64,000 nucleotides of DNA from Maribacter sp044594925 (GCF_044594925.1 NZ_CP138991.1:2852001-2916000), one strand, 5' to 3'; positions 43,891 through 53,244 are shown, numbered from the stretch's first letter. Translations and numbers: made by a program. Notes: generated by a model from the sequence alone, not told the origin.

Positions 43891-44748
43891 CTATAATACA
43901 TTTAGCATTTGCTCCTTTATTTTTTCTAATTCATCTTTCATTTGAACAACCAACTGTTGCATTGGCGCGTAATTTGCTTTTGAGCCAATAGTATTTATCT
44001 CCCTTCCTATCTCTTGAGAAATAAAGCCTAATTTTTTACCATTACTATCATCTGATTGTATGGTCTTGGTAAAATAATCCAAATGATTGGCTAAACGCAC
44101 TTTTTCCTCGGTAATATCATATTTCTCAAGATAATAAATAAGCTCCTGTTCAAATCTATTTGCATCTATGTCTTGTTTAATATCCTGTACCGCTTTTTCC
44201 AAACGCTCTCTAATAGTTCCCTGGCGGTCCGGATCCATCTCAAGCACCTTTTGTAATAAATCCTTTAAGGAAGAAATACGGTCCAAAAAATCCCTTTCTA
44301 AAACGTTTCCTTCTTCTGATCTAAATTTGTTTATTTCAGATAGTGCTCCTTTCAGAGCTGCTACTATAGCTTTATATTCCTCTTCATCTATATCCTCTTT
44401 ATCCGCTCGCATGGCATCGGGAAAACGAAGTGCCATCTCTAAAAGTTTAAGATCATCACCACCGGCAATGGACTTCAGCTGTTCCATATATTGCCTAACA
44501 GCACTTTCGTTTACCTTAGTGGAAGTTTCGTCTCCGGTAATTTCTATATATAAACTAAAATCAACTTTTCCTCTTTGAAGTGAATTGGCAATCAATTTTC
44601 TTAATTCTAGCTCTTTTTCCCGGTATGCAGATGGCATACGAGCATTTAAATCTATGCTCTTACTATTTAAGGATTTTATCTCTACCGTAATTTTCTTAGT
44701 TGGAAGCTGTATTACATGCTTACCGAATCCAGTCATGGATTGAATCAT
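43891..44748 (-). CDS. YicC-family endoribonuclease
   Basis: 285 aa. N-terminal MIQSMTGFGKH and EIKSLNSKSIDLNARMP, and C-terminal LGFISQEIGREINTIGSKA, are the two conserved blocks of the YicC family, with length as usual. YicC proteins are now described as endoribonucleases; in E. coli the protein is linked to turnover of a small RNA. First gene of yicC-gmk-nadD; a -7 element lies 20 bp before its start. Confidence 0.93.
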   Translation of the reverse strand: MIQSMTGFGKHVIQLPTKKITVEIKSLNSKSIDLNARMPSAYREKELELRKLIANSLQRGKVDFSLYIEITGDETSTKVNESAVRQYMEQLKSIAGGDDLKLLEMALRFPDAMRADKEDIDEEEYKAIVAALKGALSEINKFRSEEGNVLERDFLDRISSLKDLLQKVLEMDPDRQGTIRERLEKAVQDIKQDIDANRFEQELIYYLEKYDITEEKVRLANHLDYFTKTIQSDDSNGKKLGFISQEIGREINTIGSKANYAPMQQLVVQMKDELEKIKEQMLNVL

Positions 44749-44767
44749 AGGTTCTATTTATATTTTG

Positions 44768-44775
44768 CAAATGTA
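44768..44775 (-). promoter_or_regulatory. -7 promoter element (TACATTTG, minus strand) of the yicC-gmk-nadD operon
   Basis: CAAATGTA on the plus strand is TACATTTG on the minus strand, an exact TAnnTTTG match 20 bases before the start codon. No -33 TTG is seen at normal distance. Confidence 0.5.
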
Positions 44776-44801
44776 ATTCTTTTGTAAAAGAAATTTTAAC
44801 A

Positions 44802-45608
44802 CTACAATTCCCTAACCCAAATATTGCGATAGCTCACGCGGCTATTATCACCATGATCTTGTAACTGAATTGGTGCTTTACCGTGTGCTTCATAACTGGG
44901 CCAACCAATATATTTAACAGGTCCTTCGATTTCAAAATGATTTTGAATAAGCACACCATTATGAAATACGGTTACGTAGGCAGGTTGTACTAGCTTTTCG
45001 TTTTCAAATTCCGGAGCCCTATAAATGATATCATAGGTATTCCATTCTCCAGATGGTACAGAAGCCATGGCCAGCGGAATAGATTGCTTATAAACAGCTC
45101 CTACTTGACCGTTGGTATAGGTAGGATTATCATTACTGTCCATAATTTGGATTTCATATCGCTGTTGAATAAAAATTCCGCTATTCGCCCTGCTTTGTCC
45201 CTCATTTATAACCTCTTTTGGGGACATCCATTCAATATGCAATTGCATACTTCCAAAATTTCTTTTGGTCATAATATCTCCGGATTTGTCCTTTACCAAC
45301 ATACTACCGTCACCTACAATATGCCATTGTGCAGCGCTACTATCCACAACATGAACCCATTCATCAAGTCCGGCTCCATCGAATAATACTATAGCATCAC
45401 TGGGTACTTTATACTCTGAAAGTGTAACTTTAGGAGGTACAGGTTCATATATTTCGGTGGCTTCTGGAGTCGTAGGTTCTTCTCCCACATATTTAGAGGA
45501 AACTACCCTTTCGTCGGAATGGTATTCCTCTTTAACATCTGCTTTATCTTTCTCCTGACAGCTTGTTAGAAGAAAAAGTGTCGTAATTATATGAATAAAT
45601 TGCTTCAT
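44802..45608 (-). CDS. DUF1080 (3-keto-glycoside hydrolase/lyase-type) lipoprotein, copy 1
   Basis: 268 aa. Lipobox LTSC (Cys17). A low-complexity linker with PTTPEATEIYEP is followed by the DUF1080 jelly-roll (about 70-268): DAIVLFDGAGLDEW, ANSGIFIQQRYEIQIMDS, GAVYKQSIPLAMAS, GEWNTYDIIYRAP and IQLQDHGD near the end, all family blocks. Pfam names the family 3-keto-disaccharide hydrolase; members cleave glycosides already oxidised at C3. The lipid anchor puts it in the periplasm or at the surface. Closest relative in the window is copy 2, about 50 bp upstream. It is the last gene of a minus-strand group starting at 48381. Confidence 0.88.
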   Translation of the reverse strand: MKQFIHIITTLFLLTSCQEKDKADVKEEYHSDERVVSSKYVGEEPTTPEATEIYEPVPPKVTLSEYKVPSDAIVLFDGAGLDEWVHVVDSSAAQWHIVGDGSMLVKDKSGDIMTKRNFGSMQLHIEWMSPKEVINEGQSRANSGIFIQQRYEIQIMDSNDNPTYTNGQVGAVYKQSIPLAMASVPSGEWNTYDIIYRAPEFENEKLVQPAYVTVFHNGVLIQNHFEIEGPVKYIGWPSYEAHGKAPIQLQDHGDNSRVSYRNIWVREL

Positions 45609-45658
45609 TTTGTGACTTTAACCTTTTAATACTAGCGTTTCTGAGTCTAGGTTTAATC

Positions 45659-46477
45659 TCAAAGTTCTCTTACCCAAATATTGCGATAGCTCACACCACT
45701 ATCATCTCCATGGTCTTGAAGCATTAACGGACCTTTACCGTGGGCAGGGTTCTTTGGCCACCCTATATAAGGAGTAGTACCTTTAATTTCCGTATGGTCT
45801 TGTATCACAACTCCATTATGAAAAACAGTAAGTGTACCTGACTTAATTTTATCCCCTTCCGAGTTAAATTCCGGCGCATGATAAATAATATCGTAAACGT
45901 TCCATTCCCCAGTAGGTGAAGAAGCCATGGCCAAAGGTGGGCCTTGTTTGTATATAGCGCCGACTTGCCCGTTCACATAAGTATCATTATTATTATTATC
46001 CAAGACTTGAACCTCATAAATACCGTTCAAAAAAACACCGCTATTTCCTCTATTCTGCCCTTCACGCTGAACAGGAATGGGTGATTTCCATTCAATATGC
46101 AATTGGATATCTCCAAATTCCTCTTTAGTTCTAATATTTCCCGTTTTATCCGCAACGGTCATGCTACCATCTTCATTCAAATGCCATTTAGCGGCTGTGC
46201 TATCTTGCACGTGCATCCACCCTTCTAGAGAACTGCCATCGAAAAGAACAATAGCATCACTGGGCACACCTCCATTTAATGCAGAACCGACCACAGGCAC
46301 CTTGGGTTCGTAGAATTCCGTTCCTTCTGGTTTTGTCGGCTCTGGCTTTGTATACTCCTCATGCACTATAACAGCCTCTTTTTTTGCTATATTAGAAAGA
46401 GCGGCTTCTTTGGTCGATTCTTGGCACGAACTTAAAATTAGCACACCTAATAATCCGAGAGTAGCTAGTTTATTCAT
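45659..46477 (-). CDS. DUF1080 lipoprotein, copy 2
   Basis: 272 aa. Lipobox LSSC (Cys18). Linker PTKPEGTEFYEPKVPVV matches the one in copy 1 (PTxPExTExYEP pattern). The DUF1080 domain shows DAIVLFDGSSLEGW, GNSGVFLNGIYEVQVLDN, GAIYKQGPPLAMAS, GEWNVYDIIYHAPEF and LMLQDHGDDSGVSYRNIWV. The two copies share most blocks and the same C-terminal SYRNIWVREL, pointing to tandem duplication. Active-site residues of the family are not certain enough to assign. It starts 16 bp after copy 3. Confidence 0.88.
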   Translation of the reverse strand: MNKLATLGLLGVLILSSCQESTKEAALSNIAKKEAVIVHEEYTKPEPTKPEGTEFYEPKVPVVGSALNGGVPSDAIVLFDGSSLEGWMHVQDSTAAKWHLNEDGSMTVADKTGNIRTKEEFGDIQLHIEWKSPIPVQREGQNRGNSGVFLNGIYEVQVLDNNNNDTYVNGQVGAIYKQGPPLAMASSPTGEWNVYDIIYHAPEFNSEGDKIKSGTLTVFHNGVVIQDHTEIKGTTPYIGWPKNPAHGKGPLMLQDHGDDSGVSYRNIWVREL

Positions 46478-46492
46478 TGTAATCTTTAAATT

Positions 46493-47242
46493 TTAAAGTT
46501 CCTTGATTTTGATATCCCTGTATGCCACAACGTCGCCGTGGTCCTGTAAACCTATTTTACCGGTAGTATACTTTCCAAAATGTTCCCAACCATTAAACTT
46601 AGACTGGCTTACCATTTTGCTCCATTCCGGATTGTTCACGGGAAAATTTACTATCTCCACATCATTCAGGACAACCAAACCTGTATTAGTCTTATGATTT
46701 ATGGTAATGACACAATGATTCCATTCTCCTATAGGTTTCGTAACATCTTTTGAAGGGGCGACCATATCGTACAATGCCCCTGCCTGATGTGTAGTTCCGT
46801 TCTTCCCATCTGGATGTTTATCATTATCTAACACTTGTATTTCAGGACCACTTTGATAAGCTTCATTGAGAGATGGGTCTTCATGAACTCCCCAAAAAAT
46901 ACCACTATTCCCAGCCTCGGCAATACGCCATTCCAGAGAAAGGACAAAATCTGTATATTCCTTCTTGGTAACTATATTAAAAGCCTCCCCCTTTTGTCTC
47001 TCTTTTGGAGGATAGAAGACCATTGCCCCATCTTCTAACTTCCAAGGTTGAATAACTTCACCTTTGCCGTAGTAGTGCCAATTATCAAAAGAACTTCCAT
47101 CAAATAGTATCGTCCAATCTGCAGAGGTCTCCTCTTTGTCGTCTTGTTCTGCGGTTTGTTCTGCTATAGCTGCCCGTTTTGTTTTCTCCTTACACGAACT
47201 CAACGTCAAAACCAGTGTCGTAATCAACAATAAATATTTCAT
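46493..47242 (-). CDS. DUF1080 lipoprotein, copy 3 (divergent type)
   Basis: 249 aa. Lipobox LSSC (Cys17), short acidic linker, then DUF1080 with WTILFDGSSFDNWHYYG, GNSGIFWGVHEDP, GPEIQVLDNDKHPDG, GALYDMVAPSKDV, GEWNHCVITINHK and IGLQDHGDVVAYRDIKIKEL. It lacks the PTxPE linker and differs in the loop after the Gly-Asn-Ser block, so it belongs to another subgroup and probably acts on a different linkage or aglycone than copies 1 and 2. 86 bp lie between it and the TIM-barrel gene upstream. Confidence 0.88.
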   Translation of the reverse strand: MKYLLLITTLVLTLSSCKEKTKRAAIAEQTAEQDDKEETSADWTILFDGSSFDNWHYYGKGEVIQPWKLEDGAMVFYPPKERQKGEAFNIVTKKEYTDFVLSLEWRIAEAGNSGIFWGVHEDPSLNEAYQSGPEIQVLDNDKHPDGKNGTTHQAGALYDMVAPSKDVTKPIGEWNHCVITINHKTNTGLVVLNDVEIVNFPVNNPEWSKMVSQSKFNGWEHFGKYTTGKIGLQDHGDVVAYRDIKIKEL

Positions 47243-47328
47243 AATTTTAATTTGTTTGTTAAAATAAGACAGAAAGCCTATTTGACATTCTTTTTTCTAC
47301 GAACAACATTTTTATGGCCTATTAGGAC

Positions 47329-48381
47329 CTAAAGCCCCAGTATTTTTTTGAGCATTTCTTTGTCAACGGCCGATCCAGCGAAATCATCAAATGTCTTTTG
47401 GGTAGCTTCAATAATATGGTCTTGGATAAAAATAGCCCCTTCACGAGCACCTTGTTCCGGGCTTTTTATACAACATTCCCATTCCATAACGGCCCAAACA
47501 TCACAACCATACTGTGTCAACTTTGAAAAAATTGTTTTAAAATCTATTTGGCCATCACCAAGGGAGCGATACCTTCCCGCGCGATCGCCCCAATCGTTAT
47601 AACCCCCGAAAGCTCCTTTCTTCCCCGTAGGATTAAATTCTGAATCCTTTACGTGGAATGATTTGATAAATTCATGATAATGGTCAATATATTCAATATA
47701 ATCTAGCTGTTGTAGAACAAAATGGCTGGGGTCATAAAGAATATTTACACGTTTATGATTTCCCGTAGCTTCTAAAAAGCGCTCAAAGGTATCGCCATCA
47801 TGTAGGTCTTCCCCAGGGTGTATTTCATAACATACATCAACACCTTGCTCGTCAAAATGATTTAAAATTGGCATCCAACGCTTAGCGAGCTCTTCGAAAC
47901 CCATTTCTACAAGTCCCGCAGGGCGCTGTGGCCATGGATGCCACGTATGCCAGAGTAATGCTCCAGAGAATGTGGCATGAGCAGAAATACCTAACCTACG
48001 GCTTGCCGTAGCTGCCTTTTTCACAACATCAACAGCCCATTCAGTCCTTGCTTTAGGGTTGTTTTTAACGGCATCAGGGGCAAAATTATCGAACATTAGG
48101 TCGTAAGCGGGATGTACGGCAACCAGCTGTCCTTGCAAATGCGTAGAAAGCTCTGTTATTTCCAAGCCATAAGAATTGACCTTGCCCTTTAGTTCATCAC
48201 AATAGGTCTGACTTTCTGCTGCTTTGTCCAAGTCGATCAAAAAACTTTCCCATGTCGGTATCTGTATGCCCTTATAACCCAAATCCGAAGCCCATTTACA
48301 CATCCCGTCTAACGAATTAAAAGGTGCTTTACTATCTACAAACTGTGCCAAAAATACTGCTGGTCCTTTTACTGTTTTCAT
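47329..48381 (-). CDS. Cytoplasmic TIM-barrel sugar isomerase/epimerase-like protein
   Basis: 350 aa, no signal peptide. AP endonuclease 2-type TIM barrel with the usual metal ligands at strand ends: Glu in CYEIHPGEDLHDG, Asp/His in YDPSHF, His in SFHVKDSEF and Glu in VMEWE. It is longer than the Tat-exported relatives of this locus. Substrate unknown; in this locus a 3-keto-sugar or a product of DUF1080 cleavage is likely. First gene of a minus-strand group with the three DUF1080 lipoproteins, divergent from a GMC oxidoreductase. Confidence 0.85.
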   Translation of the reverse strand: MKTVKGPAVFLAQFVDSKAPFNSLDGMCKWASDLGYKGIQIPTWESFLIDLDKAAESQTYCDELKGKVNSYGLEITELSTHLQGQLVAVHPAYDLMFDNFAPDAVKNNPKARTEWAVDVVKKAATASRRLGISAHATFSGALLWHTWHPWPQRPAGLVEMGFEELAKRWMPILNHFDEQGVDVCYEIHPGEDLHDGDTFERFLEATGNHKRVNILYDPSHFVLQQLDYIEYIDHYHEFIKSFHVKDSEFNPTGKKGAFGGYNDWGDRAGRYRSLGDGQIDFKTIFSKLTQYGCDVWAVMEWECCIKSPEQGAREGAIFIQDHIIEATQKTFDDFAGSAVDKEMLKKILGL

Positions 48382-48417
48382 ATTGGTTTATGCTATTTAT
48401 TAATTAAAATGTGTCTT

Positions 48418-48499
48418 ATCTGAACTTTATAAATTTCAGATTTTAATACTATATTTAGAAAATACTTGTTGGATATTACGTTTTAAACGAGTTACGTTA
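48418..48499. promoter_or_regulatory. Divergent control region of the sugar locus with several short palindromes
   Basis: In the 160-bp region between the TIM-barrel gene and the first GMC gene: ATCTGAA/TTCAGAT (48418-48424, 48435-48441), the 11-bp palindrome CGTTTTAAACG (48479-48489), and TTACGTT direct repeats (48477-48483, 48493-48499) 16 bp apart. The ACGTT core recurs in the palindrome at 58671-58691. These are candidate operator sites; no -7 consensus box is visible for either gene. Confidence 0.4.
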
Positions 48500-48541
48500 T
48501 AAATATAGGAATTACATCATAATTAGAATAAAATTTCCAAG

Positions 48542-50245
48542 ATGAATCAAGATAACACATATGACGCAATCGTCGTAGGTACAGGAATAAGCGGAGGTTG
48601 GGCTGCCAAGGAATTATGCGAGAACGGTTTAAAGACATTAGTCTTGGAGCGAGGACCTATGGTAGAGCACATTAAGGATTATAAAACTATGAACGACGAC
48701 CCTTGGGATTATTCGCTTAAAGGGGAACTTTCTAAAGAAGATAAAGAAAAATACCATAAACAGCGTCGTGTAAATTGGGCTCCTACGGAAGATGTAAAAC
48801 ACTTTTTTGTTAACGACCTGGAACATCCTTACGAAGAAATAAAACGTTTTGATTGGATTAGAGGGTATCATGTTGGTGGTCGTTCGCTGACTTGGGGGAG
48901 ACAAAGTTACCGTTGGAGCGATTTAGATTTTGAAGCGAATAAAAAAGAGAATATTGGAGTGGATTGGCCTGTTCGCTACAAGGATATAGCCCCTTGGTAT
49001 GACAAGGTTGAGGAGTATATTGGAGTTAGTGGTGAAAACCTTGGTTTGGCACAATTACCCGATGGCAAATTTCAACCGCCAATGGATTTAAATTGTGCAG
49101 AAGAAGAATTTAAAACTGCTGTTTCCGAGAAATTTGACGATGGCAGATTGGTCACTATTGGCAGGGTAGCGCATATAACCGATAAAGATGTTAAAGTAGA
49201 AGGGAGGAACCCGTGTCAATATAGAAATAGATGTTGGAGAGGTTGTCCGTTCGGTGGTTATTTTAGTAGTAATTCTTCTACACTACCCGCCGCTGAACGT
49301 ACTGGAAATATGACCTTGAGACCAAATTCCATTGTTCACGAGGTGATTTATGATGATCACACCAAAAGAGCCTCCGGGGTAAAGATTATTGATGCAGAGA
49401 CTAATGAGACCTTAGTTTTTAATGCAAATGTCATATTTTTATGCGCTTCCGCAATGGCATCGGTCGGGATAATGTTGCAGTCTAAATCTGAACGTTTCCC
49501 TAATGGTCTAGGAAATGATTCAGATGCGCTAGGCAGGGGAATAATGGATCACCATTATAAACTTGGGGCGACTGCTAAAATTGATGGATATCTAGACAAA
49601 TACTACAAGGGTAGAAGACCTAACGGCTTTTACATACCTCGCTTTGTAAACTTGAATGAAAATACCAAGAGAGAGGGATATACAAGAGGTTTTGGTTATC
49701 AAGGAACTGCAAGCCGGGAAGATTGGTCGGCCTCAGTAGCAGAAATGGGTTATGGGTCTGCATTGAAAGAAGAAATCTTGAAACCTGGAAAATGGCAGAT
49801 AGGAGTAACCGGATTTGGAGAATTTTTGCCTTATGATGATAACAGGGTAATGTTAAGTACCACTAAAAAAGATAAATGGGGCTTACCACAACTTGCCTTC
49901 GATGTAGAGTTCAAGGAAAATGAATATAGAATGAGAGAGGACATCAAGAAAGAAATTGTAGCTATGTTTAAAGCATCAGGATTTAAAGATGTACAACCTT
50001 ATGACGAACCATCCGGACCGGGATTGGGCATTCATGAAATGGGCGGCGCAAGAATGGGACATTCTTCAAAAACTTCAATCGTAAACAAGCACAATCAGGT
50101 GCACTTGGTCCCGAATGTTTATATGACAGACGGGGCCTTTATGAGTAGTTCTAGCTGTGTAAATCCTTCATTGACCTATATGGCTTTTACAGCCAGAGCG
50201 GCCAATCATGCAGCTAAAGAATTTAAGGCAGGGAAGTTCTCTTAA
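48542..50245 (+). CDS. GMC-type FAD oxidoreductase with Fe-S motif (sugar 3-dehydrogenase candidate), copy 1
   Basis: 567 aa without a signal peptide. Rossmann motif GTGISGGWAAKELC near the N-terminus, FAD-contact segment GYHVGGRSLTWGRQSYRWS, and the catalytic His498 (GIHEMGG) and Asn541 (CVNPSLT). Between them, C225-x5-C231-x3-C235-Pro (CQYRNRCWRGCP) matches the motif proposed to hold a 3Fe-4S cluster in the catalytic subunit of bacterial FAD-glucose dehydrogenase. Members of this group oxidise C3 of sugars. No subunit-3 gene follows here, unlike copy 2; it might share the partner at 56587. Confidence 0.88.
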   Translation: MNQDNTYDAIVVGTGISGGWAAKELCENGLKTLVLERGPMVEHIKDYKTMNDDPWDYSLKGELSKEDKEKYHKQRRVNWAPTEDVKHFFVNDLEHPYEEIKRFDWIRGYHVGGRSLTWGRQSYRWSDLDFEANKKENIGVDWPVRYKDIAPWYDKVEEYIGVSGENLGLAQLPDGKFQPPMDLNCAEEEFKTAVSEKFDDGRLVTIGRVAHITDKDVKVEGRNPCQYRNRCWRGCPFGGYFSSNSSTLPAAERTGNMTLRPNSIVHEVIYDDHTKRASGVKIIDAETNETLVFNANVIFLCASAMASVGIMLQSKSERFPNGLGNDSDALGRGIMDHHYKLGATAKIDGYLDKYYKGRRPNGFYIPRFVNLNENTKREGYTRGFGYQGTASREDWSASVAEMGYGSALKEEILKPGKWQIGVTGFGEFLPYDDNRVMLSTTKKDKWGLPQLAFDVEFKENEYRMREDIKKEIVAMFKASGFKDVQPYDEPSGPGLGIHEMGGARMGHSSKTSIVNKHNQVHLVPNVYMTDGAFMSSSSCVNPSLTYMAFTARAANHAAKEFKAGKFS

Positions 50246-50315
50246 TAATGTTTACGCTTCCAATAATTATGACAAAAATTAACAATATCAATCAAACATC
50301 TTACGTTTAAATTTC

Positions 50316-50774
50316 ATGGAAAACGCTTCAGCTAACAACATGTGGGGAGATTACCTTAAAAACCATCTCGAGGATGTCTTTCATGAGTCACCAAAAACCG
50401 AATGTTTTTGTGATAATGAAAAAGATGCCAATGAATGTGCAGCACTGGCAAAAAAAGGGATTAAAAAAGCTACCTCCCATTCCTTACTTGGTTTACAATA
50501 CAGGAATGAACCACTACCCAAAATAGGGGATTTCCTAGTAGTAACGAACTGGAAAGGTGAAGCACAATGCATTGTACAAACGACCGCCGTAAAACTTAAG
50601 CCTTTTTTTAGTATCGATGAAAGCTATGCCCAGTTGGAAGGAGAAGGGGATAAAAGTTTGGCCTACTGGAAAAAAGTACACTGGGATTATTTCACCCGTG
50701 AACTGGAACCTTTTGGACGTGTTCCGAGAGAAAGTATGATTATTGTATGTGAAGAATTCGAAAAAGTATTTTAA
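50316..50774 (+). CDS. ASCH-domain protein
   Basis: 152 aa soluble protein. The ASCH beta-barrel is recognisable from KKGIKKATSHSLLGLQYRNEPLPKIGDFLVVTNW, then QCIVQTTAVKLKPF and a terminal YWKKVHWDYFTRELEPFG..MIIVCEEFEKVF. ASCH domains are RNA-related folds; some are described as amidohydrolases acting on N4-acetylcytidine. It follows the GMC gene by 70 bp, with TTACGTTTAAA just upstream, and is closed by a terminator. A link to the sugar pathway is not evident. Confidence 0.8.
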   Translation: MENASANNMWGDYLKNHLEDVFHESPKTECFCDNEKDANECAALAKKGIKKATSHSLLGLQYRNEPLPKIGDFLVVTNWKGEAQCIVQTTAVKLKPFFSIDESYAQLEGEGDKSLAYWKKVHWDYFTRELEPFGRVPRESMIIVCEEFEKVF

Positions 50775-50781
50775 AAAATAT

Positions 50782-50808
50782 AGCCGCACGAAGCGGCTTT
50801 ATTTTTAT
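50782..50808. terminator. Intrinsic terminator between convergent ASCH and Gfo/Idh genes
   Basis: AGCCGC (50782-50787) pairs with GCGGCT (50793-50798) around ACGAA, followed by TTATTTTT. A-rich sequence lies upstream, so it may work in both directions. Confidence 0.8.
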
Positions 50809-50824
50809 CCTGTTTTATTCTTGA

Positions 50825-51964
50825 TTAACCTTCCATTTTAACCCAAGTATTTCCGTTTTTATGTGATTCTACCGTAGACTCGATAAAATCCATTCCACGC
50901 ACCCCATCAGTCATTGTTGGGAACTCTCCATCATTGTATTGCTCTCCTCTTATCGCTCGTGCAGCCCCTAAATAAATATTGGCCATAGAATCAAAAATAC
51001 CTTCTGGATGACCGGCAGGAAGTTTAGTTCCGTCCAATGAAAGCTCCGAATTATATGCATGACCAGGTTTATAAACTTGCGTTGGTTCCGTGTCACTCAT
51101 CTTATAAAGGAAGTTTGGTTTTTCCTGTTCCCATCTAAAAGCTCCCTTTTCACCATAGATTGCAATGGCTAATCCATTTTCCTCTCCCGTAGCTACTTGA
51201 CTACCACGAATAACGCCTTTTACATGATCTCCTAAACGAATAAGAACAGTTCCGTCTACATCCATTTGATTGTCTTCATATAGGTAATTAAAATCACAAA
51301 GGAGCGACTTTACTCTTAGCCCAGTGGTAAATTCTACAAGATTAAAAGCATGCACTCCGATATCTCCCATACAAGAACTGATGCCCGCCTTTTTAGGGTC
51401 CAATCTCCAAACAGAGGAGCGTTTAGCTTTATCGTGAATTATGGTGTTTATCCAACCTTGATAGTATCTGGCATCTACCTTATGTATTCTTCCTAGGGCA
51501 CCTTCTTTAATCATTTCTCGCATTTGACGCACCATTGGATAACCGGTGTAGGTATGCGTTAAAGCGAAAACAGTTCCTGCTTTTTCATGAGTTTCCTGTA
51601 GTATTTTAGCCTCTTCCAAAGTAGTGGTCATCGGTTTTTCACATATGACGTGAAACCCATTATCCAACAGCTTTTTTGCCATAGGAAAATGTAAGAAATT
51701 TGGCGTAAGCACGGAGCAGACCTGAATGCGTTCATCTGCAGGAAGTTTCATCTCCTCTGCAATAAACGTGTCAAAATCCTTATAAATTCTATTTAGAGGA
51801 ACGTCTATTTCTTTCGCAAAATCTATGTTAGCATCAAAATCCGGATTAAACACAGCTCCGGTAATCTGATAATTATCGTTTATGTGAGATGCTACTCTAT
51901 GCAATACTCCAATAAGAGAATCTCCTCCCCCTCCTAAAATTCCTAATCTAATTTTCTTTGGCAT
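50825..51964 (-). CDS. Gfo/Idh/MocA-family sugar oxidoreductase
   Basis: 379 aa, cytoplasmic. The N-terminal NAD(P)-binding fold begins IRLGILGGGGDSLIGVLHRVA, with the family EKPMT motif (CEKPMTTTLEEAK) about residue 110, and the catalytic-region KxxR/H pattern in GISSCMGDIGVHAFNLVEF. Related enzymes interconvert 3-keto sugars and sugars, so it may reduce an imported 3-keto sugar. Last gene of the minus-strand group 54697 to 50825, 46 bp after the MFS permease. Confidence 0.88.
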   Translation of the reverse strand: MPKKIRLGILGGGGDSLIGVLHRVASHINDNYQITGAVFNPDFDANIDFAKEIDVPLNRIYKDFDTFIAEEMKLPADERIQVCSVLTPNFLHFPMAKKLLDNGFHVICEKPMTTTLEEAKILQETHEKAGTVFALTHTYTGYPMVRQMREMIKEGALGRIHKVDARYYQGWINTIIHDKAKRSSVWRLDPKKAGISSCMGDIGVHAFNLVEFTTGLRVKSLLCDFNYLYEDNQMDVDGTVLIRLGDHVKGVIRGSQVATGEENGLAIAIYGEKGAFRWEQEKPNFLYKMSDTEPTQVYKPGHAYNSELSLDGTKLPAGHPEGIFDSMANIYLGAARAIRGEQYNDGEFPTMTDGVRGMDFIESTVESHKNGNTWVKMEG

Positions 51965-52010
51965 GTTGTAATCGTATTAAATGGTTTAAATTTCAATTTA
52001 TGTAAAAATT

Positions 52011-53240
52011 CTAAGATTTGTAGTCGATTTTTTCAGATTCGAATAGTAGCGCAAACAAAACCAACACAATAAGGGCAAAGCCAGAGGGATACAACCAAAT
52101 GGTGTCCCATATGTGAGTGCCATCACTTAGGAGGTAATTATTGGAAATTTTCCCTGCAATCCAAAAACCTACTAACATTCCCAACCCATATGTTGCTAAT
52201 GTTATTAAACCCTGAGCAGAGCTTTTATATTTAGCCCCTGCCTTACTATCTGTATATATTTGTCCCGAAACAAAGAAAAAATCATAACAAATACCATGCA
52301 ATGCAATACCTGTTAATAGCATAAATCCTAGGTCTCCCGTATTGCCATAAGCAAAAAGTAAATACCTTACCGCCCAAGCTAGCATGGCGACAAGAATGGT
52401 TTTCTTGAACCCGAACCTGGTAAAGAAATACGGCAATAAAAGCATAAAGAGAATTTCAGAAATTTGACCCAGGGTCATTTTTCCTGTTGGATTTTCCATT
52501 CCAATTTCTACCAAAAAGGGATTTGCATTTTGATAGTAAAAAGCCAGCGGTATACAAATAAGTATAGAAGAGATAAAAAATATGAGGAAGTTCTTATCCT
52601 TTAATAGTTTTAAGGCATCTAAACCGACTATTTCTGACAATGTTAGTTTTTCCCCACTTTGTGCTCCTGGGGGTGTTTTAGGCAAAGTAAAGCTAAACAA
52701 CCCAAGTGCTAATGAAGCAATAGCCGTCATCAAAAATGTATTCTTTAGTAAACCCGCAGAAATACCAACATCAGAATCCCAATTGAAGAAATAACTTATT
52801 AAGAGACCTGCTATAATCCAACCCATTGTTCCGAAAACGCGTACTAAAGAAAACTCCTTTGCAGGATTTTTCATTTGATTAAACGAAACAGAATTAACCA
52901 AAGCCAAAGTAGGCATATACAGTATCATATACCCTAACACGTAGGGATAAAAAAGGTCAAAAGAAATGGTACTGTACATCATGTACAACAGAACTGCTCC
53001 CATAATATGTAAAACACCTAATATTCTTTCTGCGTTAAAATATTTATCCGCTATTAATCCGATTACAAATGGAGCAATGATGGCACCCCACGATTGTGTG
53101 GAAAACGCTTGAGCTATTTGCCCATCCGTAGCACCGATATTATTTCCCAAAAAAGTACCTAGTGTAACAAACCACCCTCCCCAGATAAAAAATTCTAAAA
53201 ACATCATAATACAAAGCTGTATCCGTATTCCTGCTTTCAT
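52011..53240 (-). CDS. MFS permease, nucleoside:H+ symporter (NHS)-like
   Basis: 409 aa, twelve TM helices. N-terminal IQLCIMMFLEFFIWGGWFVTLGTFL resembles NupG-type NHS-family symporters, which in Bacteroidota are often found in sugar loci and need not carry nucleosides. It probably brings the product of periplasmic 3-keto-glycoside cleavage into the cytoplasm. It begins 4 bp after the DinB-family gene and precedes the Gfo/Idh gene, so all three are likely co-transcribed. Confidence 0.85.
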   Translation of the reverse strand: MKAGIRIQLCIMMFLEFFIWGGWFVTLGTFLGNNIGATDGQIAQAFSTQSWGAIIAPFVIGLIADKYFNAERILGVLHIMGAVLLYMMYSTISFDLFYPYVLGYMILYMPTLALVNSVSFNQMKNPAKEFSLVRVFGTMGWIIAGLLISYFFNWDSDVGISAGLLKNTFLMTAIASLALGLFSFTLPKTPPGAQSGEKLTLSEIVGLDALKLLKDKNFLIFFISSILICIPLAFYYQNANPFLVEIGMENPTGKMTLGQISEILFMLLLPYFFTRFGFKKTILVAMLAWAVRYLLFAYGNTGDLGFMLLTGIALHGICYDFFFVSGQIYTDSKAGAKYKSSAQGLITLATYGLGMLVGFWIAGKISNNYLLSDGTHIWDTIWLYPSGFALIVLVLFALLFESEKIDYKS

Positions 53241-53244
53241 AATT

